This document shows positions 21,876 through 24,724 of a DNA stretch of 24,724 nt, in pieces. Numbering within the stretch: position 1 is the first letter of the stretch; every line of letters begins with the position of its first letter. A model generated the notes under the pieces. The model did not search any database, was not told the origin of the DNA, and worked only from the letters and a program-made list of their open reading frames with translations. Both the position numbers and the translations under genes were made by a program. Source of the stretch: Ruminococcaceae bacterium UBA3751. Lineage in GTDB: Bacteria; Bacillota; Clostridia; Oscillospirales; Acutalibacteraceae. The stretch lies in contig DFGL01000034.1 of NCBI GenBank assembly GCA_002371215.1, positions 1 to 24,724 of the forward strand, given 5' to 3'.

Positions 21876-22310
21876 ATGGCAATTACTCAATTATCTGCGT
21901 TTTTGGAAAATGTTCCCGGCACACTCTGTAAGGCGGTAGCTGCTATCACCGATGCAGGCGTTAATATCCGTGCTCTCAGCGTTGCCGATACCAAGGATTT
22001 CGGCATTTTAAGAGTTATCGTATCCGATACCGAAAAAACAAAAGAGGCGCTTAATAAGGCTACTCTCGTTCGCGAAACTCCCGTTATCGCGGTTAAGATG
22101 AACGACCAGGCGGGTGCGCTTAACAATATTCTTAAGATTCTCGGCGCTGCAGACATCAACGTTGAATACGTTTACGCTTTCACAGGCGCAATTCAGGGCA
22201 ATGCTTACGTTGTACTCAGAGTTGACGACGTAGCTCACGCTGAGGAAACGCTTAACAGCAATAATATCCAGACTCTTAACGACGAGGATATCAACGAATA
22301 TCTTAAATAA
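21876..22310 (+). CDS. tandem ACT-domain protein
   Basis: This 144-residue protein is two ACT domains (about 3-68 and 70-141) and nothing else: FLENVPGTLCKAVAAITDAGVNIRALSV and NDQAGALNNILKILGAADINVEYVYAF are the two ligand-binding turns. Such proteins bind amino acids and often sit beside paaK/iorAB. It probably senses an aromatic amino acid or product and regulates a partner enzyme by contact, as it has no DNA-binding or catalytic domain. It starts 15 bases after paaK with AAGGAGG, last gene of the cluster. Confidence 0.9.
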   Translation: MAITQLSAFLENVPGTLCKAVAAITDAGVNIRALSVADTKDFGILRVIVSDTEKTKEALNKATLVRETPVIAVKMNDQAGALNNILKILGAADINVEYVYAFTGAIQGNAYVVLRVDDVAHAEETLNSNNIQTLNDEDINEYLK

Positions 22311-22317
22311 ATCACAA

Positions 22318-22357
22318 CAAAAAACAGGACACCCCAAGGGGCGCCCTTCATAAAGAA
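22318..22357 (-). repeat. dispersed GC-rich hairpin repeat, copy 2; minus-strand terminator
   Basis: Read on the minus strand it begins TTCTTTATGA, forms a GGGCGCCCC/GGGGTGTCC stem (closed by G-U pairs in RNA) and ends in TGTTTTTT. It would terminate transcription from the membrane-protein gene at 22401-22862. Related to 23127-23164 and 187-225. Confidence 0.7.
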
Positions 22358-22387
22358 GGCGGCTGAGTTTAACTCAGCCGCCTTCTT
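22353..22387. terminator. hairpin after the ACT-domain gene
   Basis: AAGAAGGCGGCTGAG (22353-22367) pairs perfectly with CTCAGCCGCCTTCTT (22373-22387) around TTTAA. It lies between convergent genes. It lacks a proper T run on the plus strand, so it may work with copy 2 of the dispersed repeat next to it, or by a different mechanism. Confidence 0.65.
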
Positions 22388-22400
22388 GCACATTATTGTT

Positions 22401-22862
22401 TTAATTTATAAATCCACCGACAACATATAAAAGAGTTGCAATAACTGTAAATACAATTGATGGGGTTTTGAACTTATCATTAATTACAATACTATCTGCG
22501 CTAACAAGAGTAAAGTCATCTTTAGCTAAACAGTTTTTACAAACAGAGTATTGATTCTTTGTAACAGAACCGCAATTATTACATGTTTTGGGTAAATTTT
22601 TAATGGATTGTATTGTTGCTATCAAACATACTATTGCACCCCAAAAACCAAAGATAACAGAAATGACTATCCATCCCTTACTGCTCGTTTTTATGGTCCC
22701 TAAACTACCTATATATTTACCCTCATAACTATAGAACTTTCTTATTAGTAAAACGCTTATTACGGATAGCACTACAGAAATGCCTATAAAAACAAGCTTA
22801 ATTATTTCTTTTTGAGAAAAATTACCACCAGAAAACAATATTTTAATAATTAAGTTAATCAT
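22401..22862 (-). CDS. membrane protein with zinc-ribbon loop, unknown function
   Basis: I do not recognise a family for this 153-residue protein. It has about three membrane segments (roughly 22-40, 64-84 and 137-153). Between the second and third is a four-cysteine knuckle, CNNCGSVTKNQYSVCKNC (about 93-110), typical of zinc ribbons. The ATG at 22862 has GAGGT five bases upstream; a TTG at 22874 would overlap that site. Base composition is more AT-rich than its neighbours, which together with flanking repeats suggests acquisition. It has its own consensus promoter and terminator, so it is a free-standing gene. Confidence 0.7.
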   Translation of the reverse strand: MINLIIKILFSGGNFSQKEIIKLVFIGISVVLSVISVLLIRKFYSYEGKYIGSLGTIKTSSKGWIVISVIFGFWGAIVCLIATIQSIKNLPKTCNNCGSVTKNQYSVCKNCLAKDDFTLVSADSIVINDKFKTPSIVFTVIATLLYVVGGFIN

Positions 22863-22897
22863 AGAATACCTCAAGGTAGCAAAAATTAGTTTTTACT

Positions 22898-22926
22898 ATT
22901 ATATCATTTGTTGTTTTCACTGTCAA
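22898..22926 (-). promoter_or_regulatory. consensus sigma-A promoter for the zinc-ribbon membrane protein
   Basis: On the minus strand, TTGACA (22921-22926) and TATAAT (22898-22903) are both perfect, 17 bases apart, about 36 bases before the ATG at 22862. Confidence 0.88.
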
Positions 22927-22981
22927 CAAACGTCAAAGACTGTAGCGAGCATAGGATTTGTAAAGACAAAACCGGAAAAAG

Positions 22982-23121
22982 AAAAGGCTTCCCCTTGAGG
23001 GGAAGCTGTTGAGTGAAGCGAAACTGATGAGGTGGAAATAATCAATAACAATTAAAACTTACACCTCATCCGTCTTGCCTTCGGCAATCCACCTTCCCCT
23101 CAAGGGGAAGGCTAATTTTTA
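22982..23121. repeat. fold-back repeat element common in gut Firmicutes
   Basis: The ~140-bp unit is bounded by CTTCCCCTTGAGGGGAAG (22988-23005) and CTTCCCCTCAAGGGGAAG (23093-23110), each itself a palindrome and also complementary to the other. Inside, GATGAGGTG (23026-23034) pairs with CACCTCATC (23062-23070), and TTGCC/GGCAA forms a small hairpin. The pattern is one I recognise from many gut Clostridia. It contains no gene. The gap 22863-23161 otherwise holds the promoter at 22898-22926 and the repeat at 23127-23164. Confidence 0.85.
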
Positions 23122-23126
23122 TAAAC

Positions 23127-23164
23127 TTCTTTATGACGGACACCCCAAGGGGCGTCCTGTTTTA
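23127..23164. repeat. dispersed GC-rich hairpin repeat, copy 3
   Basis: TTCTTTATGA is followed by GGAC-A-CCCC-AA-GGGG-C-GTCC and TGTTTTA: a T-tailed hairpin on the plus strand. It touches the stop codon of the minus-strand amidohydrolase. It shares layout with 22318-22357 and 187-225. Confidence 0.7.
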
Positions 23165-24007
23165 TATATTGAGTAGTTTTTTTGTGTTTTCGAAAAGGAT
23201 TAAGCTTTGTTCTTCTTTTGGGATTAGCTCCTTAACCTTTTCAAGCGTTTTTTTCTGGTCGCTCCACGGGCTGTCCGTTCCGAAGAGAATTCTGTTTGCG
23301 CCGTGCTTTTTTACCATTCGTTTAAACTGCCCGTCGGAAAGCATTTTTGTTTTTTCCTCGGGTACGTTCATATAGTCGTACGGCTCGTATTTACCGAGGA
23401 CGAAGGCGGTATCAAGATAAACATTTTCTCCGCAAAGGGTTGATTCAACGTCGTCCCAGCATTTCCAACCGCCCATATGGGCGAGAATGAACTTTTCGGG
23501 GGCAACCTCTCTCAGTACGGTACAGATATGCTCAACCGATGAGAAGTTATGCGGCATAATACCGATATCAAGTCCTGCGTGAATCATAACGGCGAGCCCG
23601 AGCTCGGAGGCTCTGTCAATAATATCAAGATAGGACTTACTGTCAAGGTCCGTTCCCGTATAAGCGGGGTGGAGCTTTATTCCCGTTATTCCCCTATCCT
23701 TAATCCTTGCGAGCTCAGCGCGGTAATTCTCATATTCGGGGTGCATTGCACCGAGGGAGAAAAGACCTTTTCCGCTGAAGCTTTCATTATATTCAATTGC
23801 TATATCATTAAGCTTTTCCACCTGCCGCGCGTTGGTGGCAACGGGAAGAAGAACCGAAACGTCAATTTCTGCATTTTTCATTGACTCCAATAGCCCTTCG
23901 GACGTACCGTCAGTGTACGCCCGCGATTCAGCCATTTTTTCCATTTTGGGAATTGCCTTTTGAGCTATTGCAGGGGGAAAAGAATGTGTGTGTACGTCAA
24001 TTATCAT
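23162..24007 (-). CDS. amidohydrolase-family (amidohydro_2-type) metal-dependent hydrolase
   Basis: This 281-residue TIM-barrel protein matches the amidohydrolase_2 family of hydrolases and decarboxylases. Metal-site residues appear in order: DVHTH (H6, H8), KLHPAY (K111, H113), MIHAG (H143), AHMGG (H177) and FGTDSPW (D245). The substrate cannot be deduced; family members act on ring amides or decarboxylate aromatic acids. It starts three bases after the symporter stop with AAGGAT as ribosome site, so the two are one operon, which suggests that the symporter imports the compound this enzyme handles. Confidence 0.82.
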   Translation of the reverse strand: MIIDVHTHSFPPAIAQKAIPKMEKMAESRAYTDGTSEGLLESMKNAEIDVSVLLPVATNARQVEKLNDIAIEYNESFSGKGLFSLGAMHPEYENYRAELARIKDRGITGIKLHPAYTGTDLDSKSYLDIIDRASELGLAVMIHAGLDIGIMPHNFSSVEHICTVLREVAPEKFILAHMGGWKCWDDVESTLCGENVYLDTAFVLGKYEPYDYMNVPEEKTKMLSDGQFKRMVKKHGANRILFGTDSPWSDQKKTLEKVKELIPKEEQSLILFENTKKLLNI

Positions 24008-24010
24008 TGT

Positions 24011-24724
24011 TTATCCTTCTATAGCCTCCGCTTCTTCACCGAGAGATTCCTTAGCGGTTACAATCTGCTTTCTGTTGTAGCAGGCAAAGGTATCCTCAAC
24101 GAGCTTTGCGTCGGGCTTTTTCGTAAACAGACTTACTACGGGAACTATAACGATACCCGCAAGCATTGCGATAGAGCCGCAGTTAATCGGGGACTGCATA
24201 ATTACGGGGAAATGCTCCCTGAAAACCATATTCGCTACCATAAGGCAGGAGCCGAAAATGAAGCAGACCCAGCAGGACGCCTTTGTTGTTTTCTTCCAGT
24301 AAAGGGAGAACATAAACGGAGCGAGGAACGCGCCTGCAAGAGCGCCCCACGAAATACCCATAAGCTGAGCGATAAAGTTAGTCTGGGTATTGTACTGGAA
24401 GAGTGCGATTACCGCTGATACCGCAATAAAGAATACAACGAGAATACGCATTGAAAGCACCTGCTTCTTTTCGCTCATATTCTTGATGATATTGTCCTTC
24501 AAAAAGTCAATCGTAAGAGTCGATGAAGAAGCAAGAACGAGCGAAGAGAGGGTTGACATTGACGCCGAGAGAACGAGGATTACAACAAGTCCTATTAAGA
24601 GAGGGGAAAGATCGCTGAGCATTGTAGGGATAATGCTGTCAAAGCCGTTTTTAAGCGTTCCGTCGGGGAGAACGTCAATCTTCTTAGAGAACAGTCTGCC
24701 AAAGCCGCCGAGGAAGTAGCAGCC
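24011..24724 (-). CDS. sodium:solute symporter (SSS family), 5' part outside the window
   Basis: This is the C-terminal ~237 residues of an SSS/SLC5-type Na+-coupled transporter; the frame is open to the window edge, beginning CYFLGGFGRLFSKKIDVLP before the internal methionine at 24622. The stretch LVVILVLSASMSTLSSLVLASSSTLTIDFLK is the conserved helix-8 region of the family, with serines that ligate Na+ in characterised members. Further membrane segments follow, then a soluble acidic tail of about 40 residues. The substrate is undefined; the co-transcribed amidohydrolase may use it. The N-terminal half and promoter lie beyond position 24724. Confidence 0.9.
   Translation of the reverse strand, partial: GCYFLGGFGRLFSKKIDVLPDGTLKNGFDSIIPTMLSDLSPLLIGLVVILVLSASMSTLSSLVLASSSTLTIDFLKDNIIKNMSEKKQVLSMRILVVFFIAVSAVIALFQYNTQTNFIAQLMGISWGALAGAFLAPFMFSLYWKKTTKASCWVCFIFGSCLMVANMVFREHFPVIMQSPINCGSIAMLAGIVIVPVVSLFTKKPDAKLVEDTFACYNRKQIVTAKESLGEEAEAIEG

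Overview
The window reads as chromosome of a low-to-moderate G+C, spore-forming member of the Clostridia, probably a gut Oscillospirales/Ruminococcaceae-type organism. The grounds are the spore-specific yqfC-yqfD pair, strong AGGAGG-type ribosome binding sites with near-consensus sigma-A promoters, the rpsF-ssb-rpsR order, a ferredoxin-dependent indolepyruvate oxidoreductase, and REP/RAYT and fold-back repeats of the kind common in gut Firmicutes. The lineage is inferred; there is no rRNA here to prove it.

Layout. 1-232: a strong bidirectional terminator and a copy of a dispersed GC-rich hairpin. 233-2806 (minus): yqfC-yqfD, then an SDR D-mannonate oxidoreductase and a PspC protein. 2929-4038 (plus): a membrane-anchored alpha/beta hydrolase, sharing a terminator with convergent luxS (4065-4550, minus), whose product lacks the usual catalytic cysteine. 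4600-8608 (minus): rluA-type pseudouridine synthase, a RAYT transposase with palindromic repeats inside its reading frame, and argG-argH behind a promoter with three ArgR-box-like sites. 8851-12842 (plus): rpe, a glycoside-hydrolase-like membrane protein, a surface beta-sandwich protein and mgtE.

12843-14931 is a compact AT-rich island between mgtE and rpsF: REP palindromes, a second RAYT gene, a near-identical relic of that gene's 3' end, and two small membrane-anchored proteins of similar design, each bracketed by inverted REPs. A consensus promoter at its right edge drives rpsF-ssb-rpsR (15035-16306), which is itself interrupted by a ~276-bp fold-back element between ssb and rpsR. 16497-22310 is a plus-strand cluster: acyl-CoA synthetase, iorA, iorB, phenylacetate-CoA ligase and a double-ACT protein. 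Together these could interconvert aromatic 2-oxo acids, arylacetyl-CoA and arylacetates. 22320-24724 carries a hairpin pair, an AT-rich zinc-ribbon membrane protein, a fold-back repeat, an amidohydrolase and the C-terminal part of a sodium:solute symporter that runs off the window.

The best candidates for something not yet described are the REP-RAYT-cargo island, the RAYT gene carrying its own palindromes in frame, and the LuxS active-site substitution.
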